Source: Aegilops tauschii subsp. strangulata
Lineage: Eukaryota > Streptophyta > Magnoliopsida > Poales > Poaceae
Assembly: GCF_002575655.3 (NCBI RefSeq)
Contig: NC_053040.3
Coordinates: forward strand, 362,202,267-362,266,266
Length of the DNA: 64,000 nt
Direction of reading: 5' to 3'
Under the pieces are notes generated by a model. That model worked only from the letters and a program-made list of their open reading frames with translations. It ran no database searches and was not told the origin of the DNA. Below, one piece after another: positions 1-12,720 of the stretch. The position numbers and the translations under genes are program-made. Positions within the stretch are counted from its first letter, which is position 1. Every line of letters begins with the position of its first letter.

Positions 1-262
1 TTAGAAAATAGGAAAATAAGAAACTTCCAGGAAGCGTACCCTGGTGAGCACAAGACACCAGGGCACGCCAGGCTTGCCTGGTACGCCCAGGTGGGTTGTG
101 CCCACCTGGGACACCTTCCGGACTCCGTTTTTCTATAGTTTTCTTCTCTCCCAAGATAAAAAATCTATATATACTTCTCGAACCTGTTAACCACCGTATC
201 ATGGAGAAATCCTCTGTTCTCTTTTCTTGCTATTTTCTGACAGATTCTGTTAGACCAACATC

Positions 263-804
263 ATGTCTTCCTCACCCTCCAACAATGGAGAAGAAGACAC
301 AAGTGTGGTTCAGGAGGATCTAAGGAGAGATGAAGCTGAAGAGGTTGCTATGGAGGAAGAGGAGGAAAATCCTTTTGGGGTTCACTCTCCGGTCTCCGAG
401 GCACACTAGCTGGCATCTCTACTCACCCTAATCCTCATCAAGCTTTGGGATCATCAAACAATCAAGCGAGCCTGGAAGTGCAAGAAGAACTCCCACCGAG
501 GAGGCCTTTACACAGGTTACATTGTAACAATTTTCGCAATTTTATTCACAATTATGGGTACGAGAACACTCCTCGTAGGCACATACCATCCAATTGGGAC
601 ATATCTCGGCCAAGAGAAAACAGTGCAGGAACAAAACTGTGGGGCCCAGAAAATAAGCACATAATGGCTGAGGTGAAGAAAAACAGTGAGTTACTTCATC
701 AAGCCCTTTGGGAGATTCAAGGTTTGAAGGATCTACTCATGGTTATATTGGAGCATACTACATCATCACCACCACCTTCTTCTTCATCACCAAAGGAGAA
801 TTAA
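263..804 (+). pseudogene. Small element-encoded ORF remnant, two frames
   Basis: An ATG at 263 opens a 48-codon frame with a serine-rich start and a run of glutamates, ending at TAG 407-409. A different frame is then open from about 445 to 804 (119 codons) and ends in a serine/proline-rich tail before TAA. The two frames could be one protein split by a frameshift. No zinc knuckle, protease or polymerase motif is visible, so it is not recognisable as standard gag. It lies inside a retrotransposon and is most likely a degraded element-specific product. The function is unknown. Confidence 0.35.
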
Positions 805-2383
805 GTATCGGGTATGGGCACTCCCCTTGGCTTCCACAAAGCTTGGGGGAGGTGCCCCGATATCGTATCATCCCACTATCTTTTTGCCTTTACTTATTTT
901 AGTTCGATCTTTTGCTTTAGATGAATAAAAGTTTAGTTCGATCCTTTCTTGTTTGTGAGTTTGCTTAGTGATCTATCCTTGTAATCGTGTGCAAGTTATA
1001 TAATAAAGTTAGTTTGAGTTTTTGCTTTCTTTACTTTCATGTTGCAAATAAAGGAAACGAAATAAGAAGAAAAATAGAAAGGAAATAAATCAAGAAGATC
1101 ATATACTAATCTTATGGTAGGTGATGGCACCACATAAGCAAAAGTATAAGTAGGAAATTTTATTAGAGATTGACAAACATAGCATTAATCAATGATGCAA
1201 CTCATGAAAGAATTAATAAGGAAGAGAAGATTCACATATAAATATACTATCCTAGAAATCTTTTGTGATTGTGAGCCCTCATCAAAATATTATATGCCAA
1301 AATTGTTGACGTTGGACAAGGAAGACAACTTAATGGTTTATGTTTGTTTATATTCACATAGAAGTCATATTGTCATGGATCCTTTAACATGTGGTGCTTG
1401 CCCCCTATCTTTGCTAGCCAAAAATTCCGCACTAATTAGAGATACTACTTGTGCATCCAAAAACCCTTAAACCCAAATCTTATTTTCAAGTGTCCACCAT
1501 ACCTACCTAGGGATTGAGCAAGATCCCTCAAGTAAGTTGTCATCGGTGCAAAAAGGCAATAAAAATTGCTTCTAAATGTGTGAGATCATTTAGTGTAAGA
1601 GAAAATTGAGTGTTGCATGAACTTGTGATGGTGAATAATAAAAGCGACATACTGCATAATAAAGGTCGCTATCACAAGGGGCAATGCAACGTGGTGTTCT
1701 TTTGCACTAAGGGGTTGAGCATACAAACAAATAAGCGCATGGCAACCTCTGCTCCCCTCTACGAAGGGCCTATCTTTTACTTTTATGTATTTATTACTTT
1801 TATGCAAAGAGTCAAAGTTTCCTTTCTTTTCCTTTTTATTTTTCTCTTTTGGCAAGCATCATGTGGTGAGGAAAGATGTAGGAACATATGTCCAGTTGAA
1901 TATAGATAGCATGAGTTATTATTGTTTACATCACCTTTGAGGTGAATACATTGGGAGGCGAAACTATAAGCCCCTATCTTTCTATGTGTCCAGTTGAAAC
2001 ATTTTGCTCATGTGTACACGGTGAGTGTTAGCAATCATAGAAGACTATATGATGGTTGAGTATGTGGACTTGCCTAAAGGATCCGATACGTGACCCTTCC
2101 TGAAAAGATGATGAATTGTAGTTGCAAAGTTGACTGAGAACATAGTTTGTTGGTTTTTAATAGAGTCTTTGCTTTATACTTCAATAGTGTGATGAATTTT
2201 CACTTATTCATGAGAAGTATATGATAAAAGTTATATGATAAAAGCCTTATGTTTAATCTTTTTGCTGTTATAATAATGAACATGATGCTTCTATGTCTGT
2301 ATTTTGTTTTTATCGACACCTCTCTCTCAAAGCATGTGGACATGTTTTTCGATTTCGGTTTTCGGTTGAGGACAAGCGAGGTC

Positions 2384-2398
2384 AAAGCTTGGGGGAGT
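2384..2398 (+). other. Polypurine tract of the upstream element
   Basis: AAAGCTTGGGGGAGT lies immediately before the LTR start TGATACGTCC. This is the expected position of the plus-strand priming site of an LTR retrotransposon and fixes the element on the plus strand. Confidence 0.7.
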
Positions 2399-3909
2399 TG
2401 ATACGTCCATTTTGCATCATGTTCTCTTACTGTTATTTATAATGTTTTTATCCATAATAATTATTTTTGGAGTAATTCTAATGTCTTTTCTCTCATAATA
2501 TGCAAGGTATACACAAAGAGGGAGAATGCCGGCAGCTGGAAATCTGGACCTGGAAAAGCTACGTCAGGCTACATATTCTGCACAACTCCAAACAAGCTAA
2601 AACTTCACGAAGATTTTTTAGGGAATATTGGAGCAAATAACTACCAGAGGGGGCCCACTAGGTGGGCACAACCCACCTGGGTGCGCCAGGGAGCCCAGGC
2701 GCGCCCTGGTGGGTTGTTCTCACCCAGGCCCACCTCCGGTGCCCATCTTATGGTATATAGGTCATTTTGACCAAGAAAATAAATAAGGAGAGGACTTTCG
2801 GGACGAAGTGCCGCCGTCTCGAGGCAGAACTTGGGTAGGAGCACTTTTGCCCTCCGGCGGAGCGATTCTGCCGGGGGAACTTCCCTCCCAGAGGTGGAAA
2901 TCATCGTCATCATCATCACCAACAACTCTCCTACCTTGGGGAGGGCAATCTCCATCAACATCTTCAACATCACCATCTCATCTCAAACCCTAGTTCATCT
3001 CTTGTGTTCAATCTTGTTACCGAAACTATAGATTGGTGCTTGTGGGTGACTAGTAGTGTTGATTACATCATGTAGTTGATTACTATATGGTTTATTTGGT
3101 GGAAGATTATAAGTTCAGATCCGATATGCTATTTAATACCCCTCTGATCTTGAGCATGATTATCATTTGTGAGTATTTACTTTTGCTCTTAAGGTCATGG
3201 GAGAAATCATGTTGCAAGTAATCATGTGAACTTGATATCTGTTTGATATTTTAATAGTATGTATGTTCTGATTCCCTTAGTGGTGTCATGTGAACGTCAA
3301 CTACATGACACTTCACCATATTTGGGCCTAAGGGAATGCATTGTGGAGTAGCAATTAGATGATGGGTTGCGAGAGTGATAGAAGCTTAAACCCTAGTTTA
3401 TGCGCTATTCCGTAAGGGACCGTTTGGATCCAAAAGTTTAATGCTATGGTTAGAATTTATTCTTAATACTTTTCTCATAGTTGCGGATGCTTGCGGGAGG
3501 GTTAATCATAAGTAGGAGGTTTGTTCATGTAAGAACAACACCTAAGCACCGGTCCACCCACATATCAAATTATCAAAGTACCGAACACAAATCAAACCAA
3601 TATGGTGAAAGTGACTAGATGAAAATCCTGTGTACCCTCAAGAACACTTTGCTTATCATAAGAGACCGTTTTGGCCTGTCCTTTGACTCAAAAGGACTGG
3701 GCTACCTTGCTGCACTTTTGTTACTACTATCCTTACTTGCTCGTTACAAATTACCTTGCTATCAAACTACTCTGCTACTTATAATCTCAGCACTTGTAGA
3801 CATTACCTTGCTGAAAACCACTTGTCATTTCCTTCTGCTCCTCGTTGGGTTCGACACTCTTACTTATCGAAAAGAGCTACAATTGATCCCCTATACTTGT
3901 GGGTCATCA
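2399..3909 (+). mobile_element. 3' LTR of a gypsy-type retrotransposon (about 1.5 kb)
   Basis: The LTR opens with TGATACGTCCATTTTGCATC and closes with CTTGTGGGTCATCA, giving TG...CA ends over 1511 bp. A TATA-like GGTATATAGG lies near 2752-2761. Both ends resemble abundant Triticeae gypsy LTRs (recalled, not searched). The base after the CA end belongs to a different, minus-strand LTR, so this element is probably inserted in it. The 5-bp duplication cannot be checked because the left LTR is outside the window. Confidence 0.85.
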
Positions 3910-4593
3910 ATCCTCGAGACATGCATCAAGTGATCTCAAATCCAAAGTATACAATCCAACATAAAGAAACTTCAAAGACAAAGACTCAATTCACCATGAA
4001 AATAAGAGAGGGAGGTGAACATCATATGATCCAACTTTATTAATAAAGCTCACGATACCATGAAGATCGAATCCATCAAGAACATGATATATATAACAGA
4101 TAGCTACTAGTACATACCCTCATCCTCGAGGATGAACTACTCACACATCACCATGAGAACTGAGGAGAAGTTGGTGGTGATGGTGATGATGGAGATGTCC
4201 CCGGCGGCATCAGAGGGGAGGGGGAAGGGCCCCCTCCTTCTTCTTATTCCTTGTCCCTCCGGGAGAGAGGGAGCTCTCCCTAGATTAGATCTCTGTCTTT
4301 TCTTCTCTATTTTCACTTATTTTTTCTGGCCTTTCACCGTTTTTCATGGCCGAAGATCCGTAACTCCGATCGGCTGAAATTTTGAGGGGATTTTTATCAG
4401 GAAATTAGATTTCTTGCGGAGAACCAGTGAACCAACCGACTTAAGGGATGCCCATAAGCTTGCCTGGCACTGCCGGGGGTTAGGCCGCGCCCCTGGACTT
4501 GTGGGGATCCTCGAGCACTATTTTGTGTTGACTCTTTCTCCCAAAAATCACATATATTCCATAAAAGATTGTCGAAAATTTTGGTCATGTTTG

Positions 4594-4608
4594 GACCTTC
4601 GTAGATAT
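4594..4608. repeat. Target-site duplication, left copy (truncated LINE)
   Basis: GACCTTCGTAGATAT here is repeated exactly at 5276-5290. A 15-bp direct repeat next to a T-run is the signature of target-primed LINE insertion. Confidence 0.9.
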
Positions 4609-5275
4609 AATTTTTTTTCTCGAATACGCACGAGTGTGCGTATCATTCATTAAAGAAGGAGGAGGAAGACTCCCCAAAACTCCACAGTTTTACAAGATAT
4701 TTACATGCGGGACAGGCCCGACACCACCTCAAAAGGAACTCTCACTACTCTATTCTTTCCCGCGCTGTGACAGCCTCCTCAAATCCTCTCACTACGCCCT
4801 TAAATAAGCCTGCCTTTACCCAGAGTGCACCCTCCTCCATGATGTGCTGCATAGTCCGTGGGATTGACAGGGTCGCTCCATTAAAGACGATATCGTTCCG
4901 ATGCTTCCATAGCATCCACATACCAAGAAGGCACATGGCACGGACGTTTCACCGATCTTCCCTGGTCTAATCTTGCCGCGTGCACCAATCCGCCAAACCT
5001 TCATCCGCTAGAGGCTCAAGCGCTGCTCTACCTGTAGTCATGCTGAGCCAGTGCCATATCTGCCTCGTGAACAGACAACCGAGTGGTAGATGATGAATTG
5101 CCTCATCGTGTTGTTCACATAATGGGCAAACATCCTGGTGCGGTAGCCCATGCCTAGCTAATCTATCTGATATCCACACATGGCCCTTGAGCGCGAGCCA
5201 GGTGAAGAAACGACACTACAGGGGGGCCTTGGACTTCCACATGAATGCTGCCATCGGCGAGACCTCCATCCCCAT
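4609..5275 (-). mobile_element. 5'-truncated LINE insertion
   Basis: The 667-bp insert is flanked by the exact 15-bp duplication at 4594-4608 and 5276-5290. On the minus strand it ends in a short poly(A), seen as the T-run at 4611-4618. The minus-strand text codes the tail of a plant LINE ORF2. Around 5000-5250 there is a zinc-binding reverse-transcriptase domain with the pattern FFTWLALKGHVW, then DRLARHGLPHQ, then CPLCEQ and a following H. A WMLWKHRNDIVFNG motif follows near 4890 in another frame. It was truncated at birth and frameshifted later, so it is non-functional. Confidence 0.9.
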
Positions 5276-5336
5276 GACCTTCGTAGATATGTATTTTCTA
5301 CAAAACCAAAAACATGCAAAAAATGGGAACTGACAG

Positions 5337-5349
5337 TGGGAAGGAGATT
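5337..5349. repeat. Target-site duplication, left copy (full-length LINE)
   Basis: TGGGAAGGAGATT here matches 12658-12670 exactly. The two copies bracket the long LINE and define its ends. Confidence 0.9.
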
Positions 5350-5919
5350 TTTTAGAGGAAAAGGGATCAAAGCCCGGCTCCATTTGCATTGATCAAACGA
5401 AACCAGCAATACAGTATCAATCCTGTTACAAGCACGCGGGGGGGGATAAACATCCAACACGCTGCCCCAGCAAAAAGTAAGAACTGTGCCAACAAAATGA
5501 AGCTACAGCAACTACCAGGAACAGACGAAGCCCGAAAACAGAGCCCGGAAGACCCAAGAAATCAACTAATCTTGCTCTGTAGCATGTTTTATCAACACCT
5601 CAGATCGCTTCAGGGGTCCTAGCCAGGGTCCAACCAGAGTAATGGGGGGGGGAGCTCGCGCTACCTGTTCCAGCTTCAACACCAGTTGCAACATTCTTTC
5701 TTTGACAGGGCCAGAGCATCGCACCACCCAACTAGCCAGCATGGTAGCAGTCTTGCTCCACAGAATCTGCATACCGAGCCAGGGAACATGATTGAAACAA
5801 GTGTTGTTAAGAGTCCATAAAACAGCAAAATGAAGTATACAATCTGCTAGGTTGTTTTTGTTTTGAACCACCAATCTAGCATGGCATCTAGGGAAAGCCC
5901 AGCATACTTATTGGAAATG

Positions 5920-8900
5920 TCAAAAACCCACTCTCCAGAGCTCTATCAAAATGACACAATCAAAAAATAAATGATCTACAGATTTAGGTTCACTACAGAA
6001 AAGACAGGTCGGATCTTCTACATGTTGTCTTTTCTGCAGGTTGTCTCTAGTCAATAATTTGTTTTTAACCAAAAGCCAGAGAAAAATCTGAATCCTTAGG
6101 GGGACATTAAAATTCCAGACAACAGGAATGTTGCCCGGTTGCACACCCCTGAAATTGATGAAATTATAAAAGGATTTAACAGTGTATATGCCCTTGGGAT
6201 CATAATTCCAGCGAATAGTATCCTCCCTGTCATCCAACACCACATTACTAATTATATTAAATAGATCATTCCAATCAGCCAACATAGCTCGAGTAAAGCA
6301 TCTCTTAAAGGTAATTTTGAGATTAGTACCATCCCACACTTCAATAATGGAAATGTTATGTTCATTGGCAATAGTATATAAGTCCCAATACTGGGTAGCA
6401 AGGGTGGAAGAACCAATCCACTGGTCTTCCCAGAACCTAGCACTCTTACCATTACCAATGTACTAGGAATATCCAATCCTGACAGCTTTAGCAGCCCACA
6501 ATATCCCCTTCCAAAAAGGGGAAGCACTATTATCAGGGCATGCAAAAATATTGGGACTATGAGTTCCATATTTGGCATCAATAATTTGCTTCCAAATCTT
6601 ACCCTCATCTAGGAAATATCTCTTGATCCAGGAAGCTAACAGGCAAAGATTCATGTCAGCTATATTAGGTATGCCAAGACCACCATGCTATTTTTTGAGG
6701 GTCACACTCCCCCAAGCAGCAAGGTGATATTTATGATGCCCTTCATAGTCATCCCAGAAACAGTGGGCTAGTTGAGAATTAATCAACTTTATAGACCATT
6801 TGGGGAATTTAATAATCCCCATAAGGTAACCAGGAATACTAGCTAAACAAGATTTAACAAGAGTGAGCCTCTTGCCAGAAGAGAGCAATCAACCTATCCA
6901 ACCAGCCCTTTTTTGATGATTTTATCAACAGTTGGTTGCAACTCACTCTTCTTGAGTTTTCTATGATGGATAGGAGCCCCTAAGTATTTAATGGGGAACT
7001 CCCCTAATTTGCAACCAAGAATTTGAGAAAAAATATTAGCATCATCACCATTAATATTAATGGGAACCAGATCACATTTGTGAAAATTAATCCTCATCCC
7101 AGATAACTTCTCAAAACAGGAGAGTAGCCATTTGAGATTTCTAGCATGAGATAAGTTGTTGCTCAGAAAAAGAAGAGTGTCATCAGCATACTGCATACTA
7201 ATGATGCCAGCTGGATTAGAACTAGGGAACATACCTTCCAGTATATTATTCCTAGAGGCTTTAACAAGAATTCTAGTAAAGACATCTGCTACTGGGTTGA
7301 AGAGCAAAGGGGAATATGGGTCCCCTTGTCTGACCCCTTTGCCAGCAATAAAAAAATCATTGTTGTTGTTAATTCTAACTCCAACAGAGCCTTTAAGTAA
7401 TAAAGATTCTACTTTCTTCATCCATTTATTACTAAAACCCCTCTTATGCATCATGTCCAACAGGAATTCTCTGTTGATCATGTCATAAGCTTTCTCAGTG
7501 TCCAATTTAAACACAAAACCAGACTATTTGCTGGAGTGCATAGTGTGTATAACCTCATGGGCAGTGATTATACTCTCAGCAATATATCTGCCTTTTATGA
7601 AGGCTGTCTGATTCAAGGAAATTAAATCATTGCAGATGGGGCCAAACTTATTAGTGGCACATTTAGCAAAAAATTTGAAACTGCAATTGATCATCGCAAG
7701 AGGTCTAAATTTCTCCATTCTAATGGCATCAGCCTCTTTAGGGACTAAAGTTAATAAGGAGAAGTTCAATCAAAATAAGTCCAGATCACCCTTCTCCCAA
7801 TCATCAATTAAAGCAAACAGGTCACCTTTAATAAGGTCCCAAAATTGCTGGTAAAATAGAAAAGGAAAGTCATCTGGCCCAAGTGCTCCTTCAGCATAAG
7901 AGCCAAAGACAGCCTCCTTGATTTCCTGCTCAATGAAGGGGGCATCTAAGATACTATTATGAGCATCTGTGACCCTATCACCATCTTCCCAAAAGTCATC
8001 TTTCAGGTTGATATTTATTTTATCTTGGAAGCTAAAGAGATTTTTGTAATAGCTAACAGCAATTCTCATAATACCTTCAGGGTCAGAGACAGTACCTTCA
8101 TTTCCTTCCAGCACAATCATCTGTTTTTTCCTCCTCTTCTGGTTAGCTATAGCTTTGAAGTAGCCAGCATTCAGGTCTCCTTCCAATATGTTGCTCTCTC
8201 TGGATCTCTGTCTGGCCTTGATTTCTTCCTTTTCCAGATATCCTCCAGGTCACCTGCAATTTTTTTGATTCTTCTGTTAGTGTTAGGAGATGGAGGGTTA
8301 GATTCAGAAATAATATCCAGGTAGTTATACTCAACCACCAGAGCTTGCTTATGTCTGTTTTGCTCTGCCTCATAGTTGGCCATCCACCCTTTAATGGCTT
8401 TTTTGGAATTCCTAATCTTAAAATTCCAAATGTCTATAGCCTTTTTGAAAGGCCATTTGACAGTCCAAGCTTTATGAACAACCTCTCTAAACCCTTCAAC
8501 CTCAAGGCACCATTTTTCAAATCTGAAAAAATTCCTAAGGGATGGAGAAAGCACATGTATTAACCACCAAAGGAGTGTGATCACTCCCTAGCCTAGGGAG
8601 AGCTTTAAGCTGGACACCTGGGAAAAGAGAGGCCCAATCAGTGGACATGAAGACTCTATCTATAGTAGATCACTAAGTTGTCCTGATTGTTGTCCTAGGT
8701 GTACTTCCTCCCATTAATTTTAAGCTCTAACAAGCCAAATTTATTAATCCAATCATTAAAGAGATCAGCCCAGTGTTGATTAATAGCACCAGTACTCTTA
8801 TCACTATCCTCTCTAATAAGATTGAAATCACCACCAACTAAGGTAGGGCCAGTCCAACATGTCAGCAGGTTGTGAAGTCCATTAATAAAATCCAGTTTAA

Positions 8901-9242
8901 ACTGATTGTAAAAACCATAAACAGAAACTAATCTCCAAATGGAGTGGTCCTGTTTATTCTTGAGCAAGCAGGAAATACTATAAGTGTGGAGATCACATTG
9001 AACAAAGTCAAATAGATCCACATTAACCCCAACCAAGATCCCTCCCGCAGTGTTATTTGCAGGGAGCTATTTCCAGAGGAAATGAGAGCTGGGATCAAAG
9101 ACTTCAAGTTGAAAAACAGTAAAGTCTTCTTTCTTGGTCTCAGAAATACAAATAAAATTAGGACTTATGGCTCTAATGAGCTCTTTCAATTTGTCATTTT
9201 TAATAGGGCCATTCAGACCTCTAATATTTCAAAAAATGCCTA
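5920..9242 (-). pseudogene. LINE ORF2: endonuclease-reverse transcriptase, broken
   Basis: Read on the minus strand, the N-terminal part resembles an AP-type endonuclease: NIRGLNGP near 9220, ISETKKEDF near 9140, and LVGGDFNLIREDSD near 8830. The reverse transcriptase follows, with LDTEKAYDMINREF near 7500, GVRQGDPYSPLLFN near 7330 and the catalytic QYADD near 7190. The C-terminal zinc-binding domain (FLWLLVKNKLLTRDNL, then CLFC and H) lies near 6000-6110. The protein would nick target DNA and copy its RNA there. In-frame stops and frameshifts (for example near 8690, 7770, 7520, 6890 and 6650) make it inactive. Confidence 0.9.
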
Positions 9243-11362
9243 TCATTTAATAGCAAAATCAATTTTTCTTCTACCTCTACAAAATTTAGAATTAGTAACC
9301 TCAATCCATGGTGAGTCTGGTTCAGGATCCACATTCATATGTGTCACCTCCTCAGACTCTGTATTAGACCTTGGATTGGGAACCAAATTATTAAATTCCT
9401 CACCAGTAATATCTATACTAGGAGACAAAAAGACCACAGGATTTTCAGCATTAAGTTTATCAAGTCTATCTAGCTCAACCTGTTTAATAATGGATATATT
9501 ATCTCTGATACTATCACTACTAGGGCCCAGGTTAATACCTGAGCAGTCTGCAGTTTTAATAAGTAGAGAATCATCCAGGAAAGCAAAAAAGTTTTGAGTA
9601 CCTTTTCTAACAATGGGTACTTCCAGATTTTTAATCTGTTTCAGTTTCTGAGCTTTTTGAAGAGCAGTTTTCCCATCTCTCTTGTTCCTGGTGCTAACTC
9701 TGGAGGCCACCACAGGCCCTCATTTCTGCTTAGTGCCAGGGCTTTTATGAGAAATAGGTTTATCAACTCAGTAGCAGCATCACATTGTTCCAGGAGGGGA
9801 CCACCTATGTTTTCATTGGGCTTCTTCTTCACTACCTCAAGGTAACTTTTGGTCATACGGGCACCCAGAATCTTGGAGAAAACAAAACTTTCCATATTGG
9901 ATCTAGGAGCATGAGTGGAGCACTTCTGGATAGACTTGGCTCCAGTTGAACCAACAGTTGGAGTTTTGTCCATGATATTGGTGTTACTGTTTCCAGTGTC
10001 CATATCCTCTCCCAGCAGGTCATCTTCACTTGTATCAAACTCATCTTCAGTATGCTTTTTCTGAGAGGGGTTGTTGTCATCAGGGCCTGGAGGAATATCA
10101 GAATCATGTTCAATTGCTAACTCAGTCTCCACAGAAAACTTTAGCAAATAAAGTTCATGGTGTATCTCCACCACCCTGTGTCTGGGGATTTTAGTTGAGT
10201 CTCTCACAGCCACCTGGATCATCACCTTCTCATAGAAGCTTCTAAAGATGGTGTGCCAGTCAACATTAACCAGGACACCATGTATAGTTGCCACTTGTGT
10301 GATAATGTACCAAGATATCCACTTGGGAGGCAGTCCTTCAATCACAATCCAGGTTCCTTCTAGTGAATCATAGGCTGGCATTTCTCCATTCCAATCACTA
10401 GAGATTGTCTGTCCTTCTTTTTTCAGATTGATGGAAGGGTATTCTACCAAATCCTTGATCTTCTTGTTTGGGGGAAACCTGACAATGAATTTCTTCTCAT
10501 CATATCTCCTGATCTGCCAGGGCCAATTGGTTTTCCACATATCAGAGAAGCATTGCCCCACCTCTTTCTCAGAGATCTCTCCTTTTTCAACTACAACTAA
10601 ACCAATATTCCCAAAGTTCAGCCATTCACGGTCTTCCTTGCCACCAGTTTCAATGTGAAAAAATCCTAGGCCATTACTGTCACTCCCCCAATACATGGCA
10701 GCAGGATAGGGCTTGTACCAGGTAGGGAAAGTATCCATGTGGTGACCAGGAGTCTTGCAAATGAAACAGACTTTTGGTGTGGGGCACATACCCACAAAAT
10801 GTCCAGGTAGTCCACAGTTATAGCAAATCGCACCAATGAACTTGGGGTCAACATTGAAGGAGGAGGAGTCATCACTTGGAGAAGTAGTCTGGGCAGCAGC
10901 ATGTTTGTTTCTCTGATTTCTTTTTTTCTTGTTCTTGCTGAAGTCTGGTTGACTGCTCTAGACACTTCCCCCATTAGATGATCCACTCCCTCCATATTGT
11001 GCTTGTTGCATCTGAGGATTAAAAGACTGAGGGAAAACTTGAGCAGGAGGCAAATACTGGAAAGGGAATTGGGTCTAGTTCGGCCATTGCTGCATCTGCG
11101 GATTCCACCCCCCCCCCTGACAGCCAGCATACATCTGTCCACCAGTCTACAACATAGCTGGGGCAGCACCAAGAGGGAACAACGGCGGCTTGGCAAAAAT
11201 CTACATGTGTGGGTGAGGAGCTTGAGCAGGCTGTGGAACCAGTGGCGGTGGCACAGGTGCCTCCTGCCCCGTCAGAGTGGGATCAGGGGGGCGGCCATTG
11301 CGTCCCCTTCCAGAGCCGTACCTCCCCCCACGGCTGCTGGCATCTCTCCCTCCACCAGCCAT
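9243..11362 (-). pseudogene. LINE ORF1: RNA-binding zinc-knuckle protein, broken
   Basis: A likely start is the ATG read from 11362, giving a glycine/arginine-rich N-terminus. In the same frame are two zinc knuckles, CYNCGLPGHFVGMC near 10820 and CFICKTPGHHMDTF near 10760. These are followed by a DUF4283-like region (WPWQIRRYDEKKFIVRFPP near 10500, then LEGTWIVIEGLPPKW near 10340) and an acidic linker. ORF1 proteins coat LINE RNA. At least two in-frame TAG codons upstream of the knuckles, a C-run near 11108-11118 that probably marks a frameshift, and a frame change near 9720 break it. The part open longest is 9641-10795. Confidence 0.85.
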
Positions 11363-12657
11363 TTTGAAGATGGAAACAAAGGGGATCTTACTCGATTTCC
11401 TTGCCCAGCAGTCGCGGGAGAATCTGAATAATTTTGGAGTAGTCAGACGATCAAATTTTCCAACTGGGTAGCAATCAGCTTATACGAAATCTCCAGAGGC
11501 AAATCTTTCTTTCCTTATCAACACCAAATTGGATATATTGAAATTGATAGGGTTAGGACGAACCCTAGGCTCGCCACGGTCAGTCCCCCCAAGCTATGGA
11601 TCCAGATCGTGAACAGGAGGCGCCTTTTGTAGAGGCGCAACCACTTTCCCCATGGGAGGCCCGATGGAGGGGCAAGCGGGACCCACCGTCAGCCTCGCAC
11701 GCACAGGGGAGTCACTGACCAGTAGGGCCCTCCTGGCAGTCACACGTCTGCAACCCACAGCTCTTCTCGCCGAAGAACCGGAAGGCATCGGTGGCGGCAA
11801 GGCCGATATCCTCCAACTCTGATCTCTGCCACCTCTCCGCACAGGAATTGGACTGTGAATAGTAACAGCAGCAGGAATCCGCACCTCCTCCGCCAGAGTC
11901 CTCGTCTCCACTAGGGGATACGTGCTCAAACTCGACTGAAGTTGGTCGCCGGCGACGAGGACGAGAGCTGCAATGGTGCACCCGACGGCATCACCCCCAG
12001 TATGCACTCCCACCGCAGCGCCCTCCGGGGATCCTCTGATTTCGCCTCCGCCCTTGCCCACAGCACGAACGCGGCCGACGGGGAGTGGGGGAAGGCAGGC
12101 AACCTTGCCCGTTCCTCCGCCGTGGCCTCGTCGTAGATCTTCCTTCCCAGAATCCTCTGCTTCAAATCCGCCCTCCTCTGACAGGTCTCTGCATATTTCA
12201 CCACCGCAGATCTTATGTTCGGGTCTATCGCCGCCGCCACCACCTGATCCGCTGCCTTCCACTCCCGCACGCGCCGGATCCTCGCCGCGGTGGCGTCATG
12301 GATCCTGGTCGCCCGTTCCACCCAACCCCGAGCCCCGGTCGCCATGAGCACCCCCTATGGAACCGGTGATATCAGTCTCACCATCTCTGGGAAGGTTTTG
12401 AAGATGTGGGGGGGGGGGGCAACCGAGGGGGGAAGGGGGTGCGGCCGTGGTCGACGCCCGCGGTCCTCGCCGGCGTGGAGGCATGCCGCGAGGTCGGAGC
12501 GGCAAGATCTGCGGTGGTGTTGGCAATGGCGAGTGAGAGGCGTGGTTCACGAGAGCTATGCTCATGAGACAGGGGAAAGTAAGCAACCATGCGTGCATGC
12601 CTTTCGTGTGGGACCCGTCACATCAGCATTGAGGTTTGAATTTCGCGCCTGACGTCC

Positions 12658-12670
12658 TGGGAAGGAGATT
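12658..12670. repeat. Target-site duplication, right copy (full-length LINE)
   Basis: TGGGAAGGAGATT, exact match to 5337-5349. It closes the LINE at its 5' end. Confidence 0.9.
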
Positions 12671-12720
12671 AATAAGTTATTCTATAAAAATAATATAAAA
12701 GTGCACCAAAACCATATATA

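Larger units (their letters stand above)
1..2398 (+). mobile_element. Internal 3' part of a gypsy-type LTR retrotransposon, left end outside the window
   Basis: This stretch runs directly into a polypurine tract and an LTR beginning at 2399, so it is the internal region next to a 3' LTR, on the plus strand. It has no protease, reverse transcriptase or integrase reading frame. Only short ORFs are present, one pair of which (263-804) may be a remnant of an element protein. A second polypurine-like motif, AAGCTTGGGGGAGGTG, lies near 837-852. The first 120 bases resemble the repeated GGTGGGCACAACCCACC-type text found inside the LTR at about 2650-2730. The lack of pol suggests a non-autonomous or strongly reduced element. 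The family is not assigned. Confidence 0.75.
5350..12657 (-). mobile_element. Full-length LINE (non-LTR retrotransposon), decayed
   Basis: A 7.3-kb element lies between exact 13-bp duplications at 5337-5349 and 12658-12670. On the minus strand it starts with a GC-rich leader (12657 to about 11363, including an open frame at 12351-11926 rich in Arg and Ala), followed by ORF1 with zinc knuckles, then ORF2 with endonuclease, reverse transcriptase and a C-terminal zinc-binding domain, then about 550 bp of 3' UTR. The 3' end has only a very short A-run (T-run at 5350-5354). This is the order of plant L1-type LINEs. Several stops and frameshifts break both ORFs. The insertion lies only 60 bp from the truncated LINE, inside the same old gypsy LTR. 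Confidence 0.92.
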
